Shown piece by piece: positions 50,501 through 63,319 of a stretch of DNA of 64,000 nucleotides. How positions within the stretch are numbered: the stretch's first letter is position 1; each line of letters begins with the position of its first letter. Location: contig JASFXZ010000009.1 in assembly GCA_032209605.1 (NCBI GenBank), positions 21,439,553 to 21,503,552 on the forward strand. Direction: 5' to 3'. Origin of the DNA: Mactromeris polynyma (taxonomy: Eukaryota; Mollusca; Bivalvia; Venerida; Mactridae). Below the pieces are notes generated by a model. That model was not told where the DNA came from. It ran no database searches and saw only the letters and a program-made list of their open reading frames with translations. Made by a program: the position numbers and the translations under genes.

Positions 50501-53500
50501 ACTGCCAGTTACAGTCAGCTACTTTCGTTGCTGTATTTACCGATTATAACTAGACAACTTAATATTAATCCCTACTCATTTGTCATTTAGGTGTTTTTAC
50601 TACCATGGATCGCAAATATGTGATATGTAAATACCCTTTGTTCTACAAGTCAGAGTATGAGACTTCGACCGTCCCTGAGCGTTAACTGCGAATAAAACAA
50701 TATCATAACTTGTATCACTTGACAGTCCAGTAATATTGTAGTGTATTGTTGTCCCTGTAGGTCCTGTATCTTGTACATTGGCACTCTGCCATTTCTCTTC
50801 TGTGTGTTTGTTGTACATTAAAGTAAAACTTTGTGCTGATCCATTTTGGAAACCAGATCTCCAGTTAAGTGCTATGATTGTGGTAGTTGTGGTGGTGTTA
50901 TCTTGTGTTAGGTGAGTTGGTACTTCTGGTACTCCTAGAAAGTAAACATGCAAGAAGTGTTTTATGTTCATACCGCTATATAAAATTTAAGGGTTTGTAA
51001 CGCATGTATAACATAGTTTTTCTCCATTTTCATGTATAAGAAGACGTTTGCAGTAATAGTGTGTAATATATTCACGTTGTGGGAATGACGATGAAACGAT
51101 CGTAAACATAAACGCAAACATTACACCGTCATAACAATATACCTATCAAACAATTATGTAATAATTACGCTGTTACTGTACATGATTATGAAGAGATGTA
51201 CGATGGATATAATACATAGTTTTTACCTAGTCTAGAAAACCAGGACACTATGGTGGTATATTTTGCATAGAAAAGTATGTGATAATCACGTTAACAAAAC
51301 AACATAACTCCTGTTGAAATAATCGTGTTACCTAAATATATAGTGTGTTTATACGAAAACATTAAAGGTACATTTCTTGCCAGATAATATTTATAATCTG
51401 ACAAGTGGCAACCTTCAACGCTTCCGTAAGTTCACCAAATAATTATCACGATAATTCGGAAGTTAAACTTCTTGAACGTAATATCCATGTGTTATTCTAG
51501 TCAATTATATAGTTAACAGGCGGCGAAAGGTATGCCCCACAGAACACGATTGTAAATTGTATAGGGTCATTTTATATTTCCCGTTTCATATTGCGATTAA
51601 CTGTAGCAGGAATCCCCCGGACGCAGTCGAATTAAAAAGTACTAAATTCAATGATGTTCGAAACTATAATCAGAATACCCTACCGTTGGGTTTCAAGTGA
51701 AACGATTCATTGATCGAACCAACATCATTTGTTACATTGAGTGTATACTCTCCGAAATCTCTTTCTTCTACATTGTCGATAGTAAGATTTGTCTGCAGGT
51801 TGGATGAAAATACATTAATGCGTTGATCACTGATATTTATGGATGAACCATTTCTGTACCATACAAACGATGGATGTGGATATGCTAAAGTTGTGTAGCT
51901 CAATGTTACAGTTTGGTTGATGGCACTTGTAACATTAAAATGTACGTCTACATTCATATCGGCTCTCGGTACACCTGTATATGTAGGATTTATATAAAGT
52001 TAGTACAATTGTCCATCATTTATTCCGTACATTGATAAGCAATTTTATGTCCTTAATCAAAGTCAACAGTTGCTAAAACAAAAAATTCACTGCAGTTCAG
52101 AACGGATTGTGTACATAGTATTACGTATTTGAAACATAACAAGCACCATTTTGCAAAACATTAATAATTAAATACTTATACTCATGTTTGTTTAGATTTC
52201 AAATGTAATAACATAATTATATTATCCTGGTCGGATAAATTCTCTTTGCTAACACTTCATAGAATAAGATTGACTTTGGTTTCTTACATTTGACGAACAA
52301 CTGAATCTGACGAGTTGATGGTTGGTTGTTTAATGAATTTGTTCCATTGCAATCGTAGTACACAGGTCTACCATGACATACAGCCGTTGCGTTGTATAAC
52401 AACACATTTGCATTATAATTGGTAACTAACGTCTCCATCCTATATATTCTGACATCAGCCGTTGGCTTACTTTGTAGAAGACATTCAAACGTCAGGTTTG
52501 TATTTTCAAAAACGGTCACACTGGTTTTATGTCTATAACCTTTTATGTAGAAATCTGTTACGTTTGCTTGGACTGGAAGAATATACATTGATGTAAACAT
52601 AGCACTGTCAGATCAATTTTCGATATGTACTTATTAAGAATGTTATAATAGTTTAAAATGAATAAATATGTATGTTTATGTCCAACCGGAATTAACACGA
52701 ACATTGGAATCTACAATAAAGATTATTTAAAATACCGGACATGCCTTGTCAATTCATCAGTGTATGTAACCAAATAAGACGACACTAATAAAAAACAGTA
52801 GTCGTCTTCCCACGTACCATATAGACTAAAAAGGATAACTGTTGTATTAAGCATAAACGAAAAACTCAACAAAGTTTCGTACCTACGTAAACAAAACACA
52901 AACAATGAATTAGTTGGAGTATGAACGATCCGAGCACCTTTGGGCATAATACACGATATTTAACTAGTAAATGTATTCTAAACTTGCGGTTAAAATTATT
53001 ATTCTGGATGTGTTGATATGCAAGTCCATTATTTGTAAGTTTTATTATTAATCATGGAGATGATCAAAATCCTAGATAAACGATACAATGTTTATTCATG
53101 CTTTTAAATTATTTATTGTGGACTCCTTGGTAGAGTAGTAATAGTCGCTGATTACAAATCACTCGGCACTTGCCGCTACGATTTCCTATGTGTATGTTAG
53201 TAACCACCAAACTGTCTGAGAGAATGACGGTGGTTCTTCCAATGTATCCCTCTTGGGTACACTTCTACCTTATTGGTAGGAATTGAAAGCCCCATTACAA
53301 AATTCCTAATGACATAAATGCATTAAGCGCAAGTATTTTGTACACTTAAAATTATTTTGAGCACATGTTACACAAGTAACCATAGGAGGAAAAAAAGCAT
53401 ACACTTACATTGTACAATTAAGCGAATCTCCGCACTCGCGTTCCCAATTCGTGTTATATTACTTGAATTAACCATCACATTTCCAGCATAACATGTGTAG

Positions 53501-56500
53501 ACAGAATCATCATATCTTGTAGCATTAATGATAAGTTCTGCAGAGTTCCACGTTTTAGTGTCGCTTGATCGTCTCCATGTAATAGTTGTGCTTGGTGGAT
53601 TTCCATGAACAACAGGACAAGTGTAATTCAACATGTCCCCCTCATTGAATGTAATTGTTGTGTCTGATGAAATATTTACGTACGGCGGGTCTGAAATTGC
53701 AACAAGATATTTCATTAAGAAACAAACACATATACATCGAACACGTTAGTCAACAGTATGATACACATTACTCTCCTCTAGCATCGGGCGCTTATTCCGA
53801 TACTTTCATATTCACCCTCTGCTTTATAACTCCCGAAAGACTGATATTGTCTATTTTTAGACAGGCGAATCAACATGCGTGCACAGCCATTCAGCGAGCC
53901 GCTTACAACGACTCGCTAATGTCCCAAAAGTAGGACGACAGTAAACATGTGTAAATAAAGCTTTTGCGAGTATGCATTGAATAGACAGCTGTCCCCGTCA
54001 TAGAAATGGCGCTGTGACAATTGCTAGAAAAACTAAATAAATATAATGTAAGTGACTATCGTTTTGTCGGAATGCCAAAATTATACCGATGCCTGTATAT
54101 TTGTGTAGTGATTCAAATTCCGCTACGTATATTTTAAAATGCGTCATCTCATTACTCAGTATCTCGTGATTCAAATAGTCAAATATCCCTCGACACGAAA
54201 CGTAATACATTTTGTACACATTTGATTGGTTATAGCACTGTAAAATACCCATCTATTATAAACTCACTAGTAACGTGATCGTGCCGACCAATGAAATTTA
54301 GTATCAGGAACGAACGGTGAGTTCGTAAGGTCAAATATTAAAATATACTGGATAATACGCAGCGTGTGAAACGTAACGGTAGTGGAATCAAAGCGCTGTG
54401 TGGGAGCCTAGATACACATATGCCTTATTAAAGCAACATTGTTTTCAAATAATTTTAACTGGGGTTTTTAATTGCACAATTGTTAGATTATCTATCAAAT
54501 CAACACCATAAAAGTATATAAGTCAAAAATACACACATAACACTAGTAAATGGAGAGATCTTGTTGTGTTGCCTTGTACGCCTACTTGACACGATGGTTT
54601 CATGAAATTTCTTGCAGTACATGAGTACGACATGTCGTCACTTCGAGACACATTCAGAATAGACAATGTGGCATTAGACACAATACCTATGTCAGGCGAC
54701 CACTGGATCGTGTACACGGGTGGGTTCGCCCGAGCTATGGCACATACCAGCGTTACGTAATCTCCCTCGAATACAGTTGAGTTTTCCATTGTGTTTATCA
54801 CAGGTGGATCTAAAATAATAAACATGTATCTATAATATATCAAGGTGAACTAGGGTATCTCTATTTGGAGGTATGCAACGGGGTTCAATTATTGTGAACA
54901 CTTCGTGTGAGCTTGAAGTGCTAAAAGCTAGTAACGTTTGTATTCTGATCTGCATTGATCCGTCCCTAACGGAATGAAACTAGTTGAAGAGGCTTTCCTA
55001 AGATAAGAATGCGACTTGGCCAGGATCTTCGTCAAGATGTATTTCTGGTAAAATCAAATTATAGTCAATATTGGTCGACTGATAATATCATATTAACATA
55101 ATTATATTATTAATTTTACCCTAGAAATCACAGTTATGACTGGATCTTATCTTATGACATTTTGTAGGAATTTTTGACAGGTTTCAAAAGTAAGAAGTAA
55201 GGTCAAGGGGTATATAAATGTCATTAACACTCCTGTAGCCGCTTTTAACTGATGCTTTATTAGACTGGTCACAATGTATATATTGAACTCTTGGTCGAGT
55301 AGGTATTTGTGTAAGGTTTCAAAGTAAGAAGGTTAACATAAATGCCGTTAACACTCAATTAGCCGCTTTTAACTGATGCTTTATTAGACTGGTCACAATG
55401 TTTATATTGAACTCTTGGTCGAGTAGGTATTTGTGTAAGGTTTCAAAGTAAGAAGGTTAACATAAATGCCGTTAACAATCAATTAGCCACTTTTAACTGA
55501 TGCTTTGTTAGACATGAGCATACTGTTCGAATTGAAAGTTTGGTCGAATATAAGAAATATTTCGAGCTATTCGCGATTTAGGGCAACATTAACCATTTTG
55601 TTTCTCGTATTAAAAATGACGGGAATACACAACATGTATTCAATTTAATCAAATGGTTATCTTCGTATGGGTAATGTATTTTCCTCATATAAAGTCATTA
55701 TCGGCAAATGCAAAGAATGACATACTTATATGCTTGAATGGGAGCGTGTTATATACAAAGTCAATTTAATTAATGACCGAATAATGCCAATTTAGTAATT
55801 GTAATTGTTATCAATTTCTACTCACACAGAATATCCGTCATAACTGTTGTAGAACTGCTACCAGCAATGTTTGTAGAGTTACAAGTACAATACTGAATTT
55901 GTGTTGCGTTCCACACAAGTGATTGTGAAACAGTGCTTTCACTTCCGGTGTGTAATGCTGTATCACTTGTACAATTCCAATGTAAGGCGCCGACGGGATT
56001 ACCTCCATCAACTGCACACGTAATATTTCCTATGCTGTTCTGAATTACTTTGTACTTGCCATTGTTTATGCAAAGAATTCTCGGTACGGTCGTCGGATCT
56101 GGAATATGTATTTGCGTGGTACGTTATAAAATACGCTACAACGAACTTGAACAATGACAACAGAATAAATCATGTATCTGTTTCCTAGTGTGCAGCACAA
56201 CGATCTCATTTAATATAATATTTATGCAATATCGAAAAGTAGTGATGTCAACGAATGGTAATTTTGGTATTAGAATATTCAGACACCCTCCCAATCGAAA
56301 TTCGACATCAACCATTGTTTTGTTGTTATGTATGACTTGCATACACATACTAAGTCTATGTAACCTTTTGACTTTGTGCTTATCAATACATGTGAACATA
56401 TTAATTAATCAATTAAAAGATATCAGCAATTACTACATGGTTGATAGGGCCGATGTGTCATCAACTGAGTGTTATTACTCTCTTGGCACCCACATATATT

Positions 56501-58295
56501 TCACCTGTATATAAATAGTTTGTACGTGTTACATGTTATGCAGTTCGATGATGATCAAGATTACCATTGAAATATAAAACTCTTTCCTGTAGCTTTATTT
56601 TGTAAATTATATTTATTTTTTAAATATTCAAATGCCTACTTATTATTCGATCATTCGGACGTAAGAATTTTCGATGACATCCATGGAATGAAGTATAAAC
56701 TTACATGTGATATTAAGCGTGATGTGTCTGGAAACTGTTGTATAATTATGTGTATTAACCGCTTCACATACCAACATCCACCCATTGTTTCTTCTGTTAA
56801 AATTAACTTCTAAGGCACTCACTGTAGATACCAGTTTTGTTGTAACATCATGATTGTTAGAACTCGACTTTGAACCGTTCAGAAATATGTGAGAACCAGT
56901 TCCGTCTGAGATATACCAGGTAACATTTGCCTGAGGTCGACAAAACGATGTAGCACACGTAATACTCTTGCTTACATTTTCTCGTAGTGTTAATATAAGA
57001 TCATTTGGTATTATGCTAACATGTTTGACAGGAACTGAAACATAACAAATATTGAGTCATTTTAACAGACATAGTTTCAACATAATCATGTGAATTGAAA
57101 TGAATAGTTTATATCTAGTTTGAAACACATTAAAGAGTGAATTTGCATTGACATATAAACATGTACAGTAACACATCAATAATAAGACCATCATTGTTAC
57201 CCTTGGAAACTGGTCTTATTATTGAGGTGGTCTTAATATTGAGGTAGAATAACGAGCAAAATAGGGAAAATGGACTTGACATCGTCTTATTATTGAACTG
57301 GTCTTTAAGTGAGGTTTTACTGTATATGGAACAATATGGAGTACATGTATCGGGCCAAAGTATTTATTTCAAATTAATACATCGTCAATCAATAATTGAA
57401 TTAAAAATATATTGGTATAGCTGATGGTAAAAAATATACCTTGTACGGTAAGAATAACGGCGTTCGAGACCATGCCTCTCTGTGAACAATTCCATGGAAT
57501 GTTATCCAGATCAAATGTGACATTTGTTAATGTTATAGTGGTCATTACTAGTGAAACGCAATTTGTGATATAGTCTTCTGTTAGTAACTCGCCTGTTACT
57601 TTGCAAGTATTGTTTTTGCTCCCATAGGTTAGGGTACCTATACTGGAATTGTTTTTTGCCCATACGGAGTTTCCAACACCACTATTTCCAGAATTATTAC
57701 ATATAAACATTACTTGGGAGCCTTCAATCGGTTCCAGTGTTGAAGCAGTGAGTGTGACATGTCCTGTAATATGGTATAGCATACATGAATTCGTAGTACA
57801 TGTTATAAAATCTAATAATGGAACAACCTGACGTATATATACAGTCTTAATTACGTACACCACTTTTCTTTTTAAAGCCGTATATGTCGTTATTATTATT
57901 AATTATTTTTCATGATGAATAATTAATACACGTATAAGCTATTTACATGATGTATAACTTTTTAAACTTCAAATCGCTGTGTTCGATGTGTAGAGCGCCT
58001 GACTCCTGATCCCAAGGTAGTGAGTTCGAGTCCCGTTGGGCGGAGTTTGATTACGAACTTGACAATTCTTAATTTAAGCCTGCGTACTGGTTAGTAAACT
58101 AGGAAGCAGTCATCGAAAGTGATTGATGTAAGTTGTGAATTTGTTTTAAAAAGGCGCAAAAATAAGTTTAAACTAAACATTCAAATCAATACCACGACAA
58201 TAATTTAAAAAAAACTTACCGTTTGAAGGTGCCGGAAATGTCGCAAAGGTGACGGTTGAGAGCATCATGAAAACACTTATGATTGTTTGAGGCAT
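37766..58295 (-). CDS. Receptor-type protein tyrosine phosphatase, complete gene (27 coding exons)
   Basis: This is a cell-surface receptor whose cytoplasmic phosphatase removes phosphate from tyrosines. By GT-AG boundaries and reading phase I join 27 coding exons totalling 4740 nt, 1579 residues plus stop, with no stop or frame break. Order: signal peptide, seven Ig-like domains (about 26-711), one fibronectin III domain (712-811), a membrane helix (about 827-848), a juxtamembrane segment (854-1034), phosphatase D1 (about 1025-1312) and D2 (1313-1579). Exon coordinates are given in the four sub-entries. Extracellular exons each encode one domain with phase 1-1 ends, which favours domain shuffling. 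The Ig+FN3+two-PTP plan places it in the receptor PTP family, but no MAM domain is present and I cannot assign a vertebrate orthologue. Promoter and untranslated exons are not located. Confidence 0.93.
37915..38940. mobile_element. GC-rich block in RPTP intron 26, possibly a decayed Harbinger-like element
   Basis: About 1 kb of markedly GC-richer DNA with many CG words lies between the last two coding exons. Near its left end CCCCGGTCACAACCGG resembles Harbinger-type termini, and GTGACCGCTCACC at about 38230 is a partial inverse match. The minus-strand frame 38414-38602 ends in RRQYWVLPF, which recalls the N-terminus of PIF/Harbinger nucleases. A TATATAAGG with an AATAAA about 80 bp later (38308-38391) could equally belong to a solo LTR. 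Class uncertain. Confidence 0.35.
41935..46146 (-). CDS. RPTP phosphatase domain D1: coding exons 13-20
   Basis: Exons: 46059-46146, 44492-44556, 43945-43981, 43584-43687, 43237-43362, 42860-43008, 42503-42638 and 41935-42063. D1 has all the catalytic elements: the phosphotyrosine loop (NRYNGIFPYDHSRV, split between exons 13 and 14), the WPD loop (FTAWPDKGVPDD, general acid Asp1191), the signature HCSAGIGRTG with nucleophile Cys1223 and Arg1229, and the Q loop (VQTPEQY). The signature is split by an intron after the Cys codon. I expect an active tyrosine phosphatase. The 37-bp exon (GYMKEKCYIASLG) is unusually short but fits both phase and the family alignment. Confidence 0.93.
46292..47031 (+). 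repeat. Dispersed repeat family R1, copy B (long form), RPTP intron 12
   Basis: This matches copy A from TTTATAATACTGCAAAG to GGGGTAGTGC, then carries about 270 bp absent from A (46685-46958), then rejoins at GCCTCGGGTTATATGGCAC. The long form is flanked internally by GTTATACAGGTTGTTGAC (about 46940) and its complement GTCAACAACCTGTATAAC (about 47008), which can fold back on each other. It is antisense to the host gene. Confidence 0.8.
47274..50096 (-). CDS. RPTP membrane and juxtamembrane part: coding exons 10-12
   Basis: Exon 10 (49970-50096) encodes the membrane helix AAGLLLIGVVIVGVVIF with a basic RRR stop-transfer. Exon 11 (47793-48088) carries three tyrosines in Y-x-N context: Y870 (LYVNV), Y897 (IYENS) and Y923 (EYVNF). 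Y-x-N is the consensus bound by Grb2-type SH2 domains when phosphorylated, so the receptor may recruit adaptors and could dephosphorylate its own sites. Exon 12 (47274-47518) has a proline run (PPPIPAK), an acidic stretch (DDDEDHEG) and the start of the D1 wedge (SFAAEYH). Intron 10 (48089-49969) contains a dead Tc1 element. The exon 11 donor, GTTAAT, is weak. Confidence 0.9.
48139..49483 (+). mobile_element. Tc1-like DNA transposon in RPTP intron 10, inactive
   Basis: Terminal inverted repeats of 26 bp with one mismatch (48139-48164 and 49458-49483, starting CTAGGGACAATA) are flanked by TA at 48137-48138 and 49484-49485. The 1345-bp element lies opposite to the host gene and does not touch either exon. 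Its transposase is broken by frame changes. Confidence 0.94.
48363..49411 (+). pseudogene. Tc1 transposase (DD34E), broken
   Basis: The likely start is the ATG at 48363 (MPPKVYMTENRNG). Three successive frames are needed: 48363 to about 48480, 48487-48888 and 48854-49411, with shifts near 48480 and near 48860-48888. The G run near 48530-48543 is an added weak point. HTH-type N-terminal sequence is followed by TMFSDESRF (first Asp), EFQDDNACPH (second Asp) and WPAKSPDMSPIEHIWD (Glu). I count 34 residues between the last two catalytic positions, the Tc1 signature. It is non-functional. Confidence 0.92.
50635..58295 (-). CDS. RPTP extracellular part: coding exons 1-9
   Basis: Exons: 58220-58295 (signal peptide, MPQTIISVFMMLS), 57440-57763, 56705-57034, 55826-56098, 54537-54809, 53409-53690, 52288-52572, 51684-51974 (Ig-like 1-7) and 50635-50934 (FN3). 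Ig 1-6 carry cysteine pairs, for example LVCAIARANPP with SYSCTARN in Ig4. Ig1-5 also show the core Trp, which Ig6 lacks. Ig7 has the Trp (SFVWYRNGS) and the D-x-G-x-Y strand (DFGEYTL) but no cysteine at either position (TLSYTT, TLNVTN). The FN3 exon has LNWRSG and a Y-D-I-V-L-F-AVN strand and ends CRTKG. Many N-x-S/T sites predict heavy glycosylation. Ligand unknown; adhesion or recognition is inferred. Confidence 0.92.
55200..55515. repeat. 124-bp tandem repeat in RPTP intron 4, about 2.5 copies
   Basis: CTTTTAACTGATGCTTT recurs at 124-bp spacing (about 55241, 55365, 55489). The full unit also contains GACTGGTCACAATGT and AACTCTTGGTCGAGTAGG. Copies 1 and 2 are near-identical; the third is diverged. 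Noncoding. Confidence 0.92.
57170..57320. repeat. Short dispersed repeat in RPTP intron 2
   Basis: Repeated phrases GGTCTTATTATTGAGGTGG, GGTCTTAATATTGAGGTAG and GTCTTATTATTGAACTGG end in GAGGTTTTACTGTA. A weaker relative lies at 21700-21785. It resembles a terminal part of a widespread invertebrate element, unnamed here. Confidence 0.55.
57975..58165 (+). mobile_element. tRNA-derived SINE in RPTP intron 1
   Basis: The A-box-like TGTGTAGAGCGCCTG and B box GAGTTCGAGTCCC at 57988-58034 form a tRNA-like head without a good anticodon stem. The body contains GGAAGCAGTCATCGAAAGTG. It ends in an A-rich stretch close to the donor of coding exon 1. It is antisense to the host gene. Confidence 0.7.
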
Positions 58296-58440
58296 GTCGA
58301 CATTTAGGTACGCCGATAAAACTGGAAGTTGAAAATACCTTAAAACAATTCTCAACCAAAAATGCAATAATATCAAACAAGTAAACGTTACAATTATATC
58401 AAACGACTTTTCAAATGGTACTGAACGCATGACTTTGACG

Positions 58441-61400
58441 ACACTAATAGAAACAGTGTATACAAGTTATCGAGTATAAAGATTCATTTCAAAGTTTAAT
58501 AGTATAATAATAAGAGAACATTATAACGCAAAATTATAATAAAATGTATGCTAAAATTTACCGAATTGCGCATCATAAAGGACGATTTTTTTCTACTTAA
58601 TGACGATTGAAAAATTACCGAACGATTGAAGCAATCCTATTTTACCTGTTACAAGTTGACGGAACCCGTCTATACGATTTATACGGAAGTTGTCAGTGAC
58701 ATACATTATCCTACCCCAATCTACACACAAATATTGAACAGACCTGTGAAACAGTGATTAAGTGCATCGAAGACGACCAACGATGGTAATGACTATCTCA
58801 ATATACGTACATCTAAATATATAATTATGTTAAGTAATTATCGAAAATGTTAAATCTAAACAGTAATGTTTCTATATCAAAATTATTCACTGCAGCACTC
58901 ATGCTAAGCTCATGATATTGATGATAACTCTACAAGGTCAGTTGTAATGACTTTTCTAAAAACTATCATTCAACCGATTCCGTACCTTTTTTGTTAACTC
59001 TTAAACTGTCTATGTTTCAGGCGGCAGTGTCAATGTCATGTAATGTCCCAGTGTTTGAAGTAATTTTCATATTACTGATTCTGATAAAATACAAATGAAT
59101 TGAGTTGCAAAATGTTTTTTCATTACATTTTGATTTGTTTTTCGTTATCACATTGTATAACATTTCTGACAACGCAAAATGAATGTTCAAATTCTGAAAC
59201 TGTATTTTAACTGTAATTTCTAATTAGTGTAATGTGACTTAAAATAGAGAAGTTGTAAACAAATGGAAGCATGTACAAATCCGAATAAGGCTCCCAGTAC
59301 ACGACACAGAAATACTTTAGTAGTAATTTATTGTCATACAAAACGTATAAGTCTGTGACAGAGTGTCGTTTTGTCACAAATGTGTGTGCCCCCACTTGGG
59401 GAGGCGAAGCGGTTGAACTATTTGTTCATGCCCATCCTACGTTCGTCCCAAAATATTGTCGTACCAATTGACCGAGAAGTATTACAGGAAATTTAATTGG
59501 CAAGTAAAGTGGTGCATCTGGATTTTTCTATCGGGTCTGTAATGGCAGTTATGACCCTTGAATAAGTTCAAATATATGACAGAGTTTTGAAAACAAAACG
59601 TTAATTAGGTGTACATTATTGTTTTATATTTTGTATCAGACATGTAACTGCAGAAATACTCCAAAGTCCCCAAACTGTGCAGTTATTTCAAGTCGATTTG
59701 TAGAAATGAATCTCAATATCTGAAATGAATAAGCAAATATGTTGTCTATGTTGCATCAAGTCGCCGAGGAGCTGTATTTGGAACACAGTTACATGTGTTT
59801 CTGCATATAGCTCAAAGTTTAGCAAGGAATCTATATACGGTGAATATTGGTCCGCAAGTGCTATATACAAACACTAGGTCCAATACGTGTGTAAGCTGCC
59901 TATATGGAATATTTTATCAATCAAGTTGACTTTTATAGCAATGTAGGCATTTTGATGGCGGTCAACTTCAAATAAAATTTAAATCATAAATTGAGACCAT
60001 ATTTTAAGCAAATTATGCAGTGCTTTTAAACAAAATCTGACAGTGTTCGACAGCACATTTGCATCGGTTTTCACAATTGTCCGGTATTGTCAAATCAGGC
60101 TTCACTTCCAAATACAAGAATTAGTACTTTTTTTTACATTATTTTTAATATGTATGTATATATACAATGTACTATATAATAATAATTGATCTGGTGATAA
60201 AAACTCCTAAACATCATACCTTTCTAAAGTCAGTGTCAATTAAAAATCGCATGTAACCGTCGCGTGATTATAACAATTAATACATAATATGGCACCGTGT
60301 AAACAATGCGATTAAACGTACATAATTATAAAGAAGAAATAGAGAGCGACGAAGTTGCTAATAGTTCGATGTACGTTCCTTGACATGGGTTTATGTATGA
60401 AACACAATAAGACGCGACAAGCATAAAGTAGAAACAAGTTGCTCTGATGTCAGTTTCCAAGTACAGTGGAACTTGGTTCAACAACTATCGATTGTTTTAT
60501 AAGAAAAACTCTCGAATTCATTTTGTTGTTTGGAACATTCGTATTTTCTGATTTCAGTACCCGAATAATTTCCCTGTGGCATTCTTTTATATTGTCTTTG
60601 CCAAGTTTTACATTGCGTTTTTTAGAATATTTTGTCGTGTATGTATAGATGGTCGGTGCAATATGATAATTATTAAAACTGCTACATACCACAAATGTAA
60701 ATCGAAATGCCATGTCCATGATGTGTGATGTCATACAGTTGATTATAAGCATAAGTAGATAAATACAAACTAGTCAATGTCAAATGTTAATTTACCAATC
60801 CTTAACGAAACCTGATTGATGGCCTATGTTTAATTATAGAAAAGGCATTGAGCATCGGGTAATTTGTAATTTGTAATTACTGTGTTAGCGTTAAAAGTTA
60901 GAAGTTTGCAATTCGCTAGACGCTGCATCCTGTCAGTAATTTCGATCCGATAACAGGGTACCTGATATTTTCTTTGCTTTTTCAGGTCACTTGGTCACAT
61001 GAATTATATATCACGACCCATGACCACGTGACTAGCCGGACTACTTTTTAAGTCAAGTATCGCGATGTTATCTTGTTGCCAGACTTATTACAACAGTGGA
61101 TTTTTCAATTGAGTACTATCACACTTTTCACCTTTTTGTATAATGCATTCAACATAATGTTCATTTCCCAAAATTGTTCTGTTTTCATTCAAATGGTGCT
61201 TAAATTTGTCCGTTATAAGACAAACTCTGTCTGCATTTTTACCCTAATGTAAGTGCAACAGGAACACGTAGTAAACCGTGGTAAACAAATTGTTGGCTGT
61301 TTACATCATTCGAACAACATCAAGTCCATCAGCGTTTCAGTGCGGTCGCGTTTCTCACATAAGTATCAGTAGCAATACCAGTACGTACCCCACCCATCTT

Positions 61401-63319
61401 CTCAATATTATAATCCCAGTCCGGTTTTATCCATGTGTGCCGGAAGTTCTTTTGCAATCGTAAATGGCACTGATATACCGAATGCACCGATGAATTCCTT
61501 CTTTTCTATTACAGTTTTAAATGTCCAAATATTCATGAATTAACTGTAAATATCACTTCATTCTCACGTGTTCTGTGGCACTTGACACGTCTCGTCATTT
61601 GTAAACAAGAGTAGGAAATTACGTATGAACTAATTGTAATGTTTAATTTTTGACTCTTAATAAATTGTTGCAAATCTTAGATTTCGTATTGAGAATCAGA
61701 TGTATCGAAGCGCAGATAAATTCATATTGCTACTGAAAATGTGTCAAAGTCATGGGTGCTATTTCTCCCGGCGTAAGCTGCTAACCACAATTATGTTCAA
61801 TACGTCGCAACATACATTACGTCCAGTTTTAGGGGATTAAACTCGGTATTATTTGAAATTAAATGTATTTCCCCTTAATAAGCACAGTACGTGACGTGAT
61901 AAATATAATGGTGACGTGAATGGAGGAAGTTTCTCAGGCAACCCTTCGGCGCAACCGATAAATTCCTCCATCTTGCATGATAAACATTCTCCATCCACGT
62001 CACTAACCTATTATTCTCTTTGCATTTGTATATTTCAAATTAAGTTGATAGTTACGTTGTTTAAATCCAAGTTTTTTTCTTTCACAGGCGGCCATGTCTT
62101 AAGGCCTCCTTTTATATTCGACAGTGTGCTCTTGTTAGATTGGGGTAATTGCTCGTACGACACAGCATGGTATACTTCAACCAGTCTATGTGACCGACTA
62201 TTGATTTAAGTTGGTTTTATCAGTAGTGACTGTGTTTTAACTTCAGCGTATTTGATTCAGAACGCTCATGTGATGTACATAAGGATTTTATAGAATGTGA
62301 TTCACGGTAATTTTATTTTAATTCCACGTCTTCTACTGTACACCATTATTAGTTATAACACTTATGAGGTTGAACCTAATAAAATCATATGTGAATATCT
62401 TAAGATGCTATTAATTTGTTTTATGATGAACAACTGTAAGTTGGTATAAAACATGTGATGATTTAATTAAAACGTAGTGTATTCTTATATAGTTGGCTAT
62501 TGTTGAAACACACTAGCCGAATGTATAAAATCACTTGCAAGTGTTGTTAGAAGTGTACATAAAAACCGGTGTGTGCAACATAATAACCCTAGGTACTATA
62601 TCAAAGGACTGAAGGTCCTGAGAGGCGCTTCCAAGGCACGTTTTCTATAATATTTGAAGGTGATTATTTTCAATAATCATCTTCCTATGCCATCCATCCG
62701 CTCTCTTCTTGGAATTAACCCCATCACACACCCATGCTTGATCGATATATAGTTCCAGAAAATTCTATAAAGTAATGAGACTCGAAAACCGTCTAAACTG
62801 TTTTCGATAATCAGTTTAATATTGACACCTGTTTTTTTGGTATATAATTGAGAAATATTCTGTACTTTCAAGAACAAAATAAGAGATATTAATGCGCTAG
62901 GAAATTCAAAGACCAAAAATTTGTCCCATATGACACCTTTAAATGTTTTGACAATGTACACTGTCGATATTATAAAGGATATGGAGTGAAACAAAGTAGT
63001 GCAACAGTCTGGTTGTTATGTAACTCCAGTATTAACATGATGAACTCAAGTAACCTGACCCATTCCAGATGGAATATAGTGCAGTAATAAATCTCAATGA
63101 AATGAATCAGTCTTCAACTTTAAAAACATATTGTTGCATTACAATAGTAAACTAACAATACGTTTGTATATAGCTGTAGTATATCACTATATGACTTTCA
63201 ATATAGGAGTCTGGACTTTCATATTGAAATAATTATGCATATATAACCATCAACTTGTTTTTGTAAGGGTTAAATGGAATTAACAAATAATACTTTTGGC
63301 AAAGTTCTACACATTAATG
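58441..63319. other. 5' flank of RPTP, no recognised gene
   Basis: The promoter and any 5' untranslated exon of the phosphatase should lie here or beyond, but I cannot place them. An acceptor-like CTTCCAG just upstream of the start codon (about 58326) hints at a spliced leader exon. The 105-codon minus frame at 62677-62994 shows no domain I recognise. Confidence 0.45.

Noticed and set aside
57975..58046. Functional tRNA
   Set aside because: Only A- and B-box-like words are present; no anticodon stem pairs properly and a SINE body follows.
58173..58430. Upstream start giving an 85-codon first exon (MRSVPFEKSF) for the phosphatase
   Set aside because: Starting at 58295 gives a normal signal peptide, and an acceptor-like CTTCCAG separates the upstream part. 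The longer form would place the hydrophobic segment internally.
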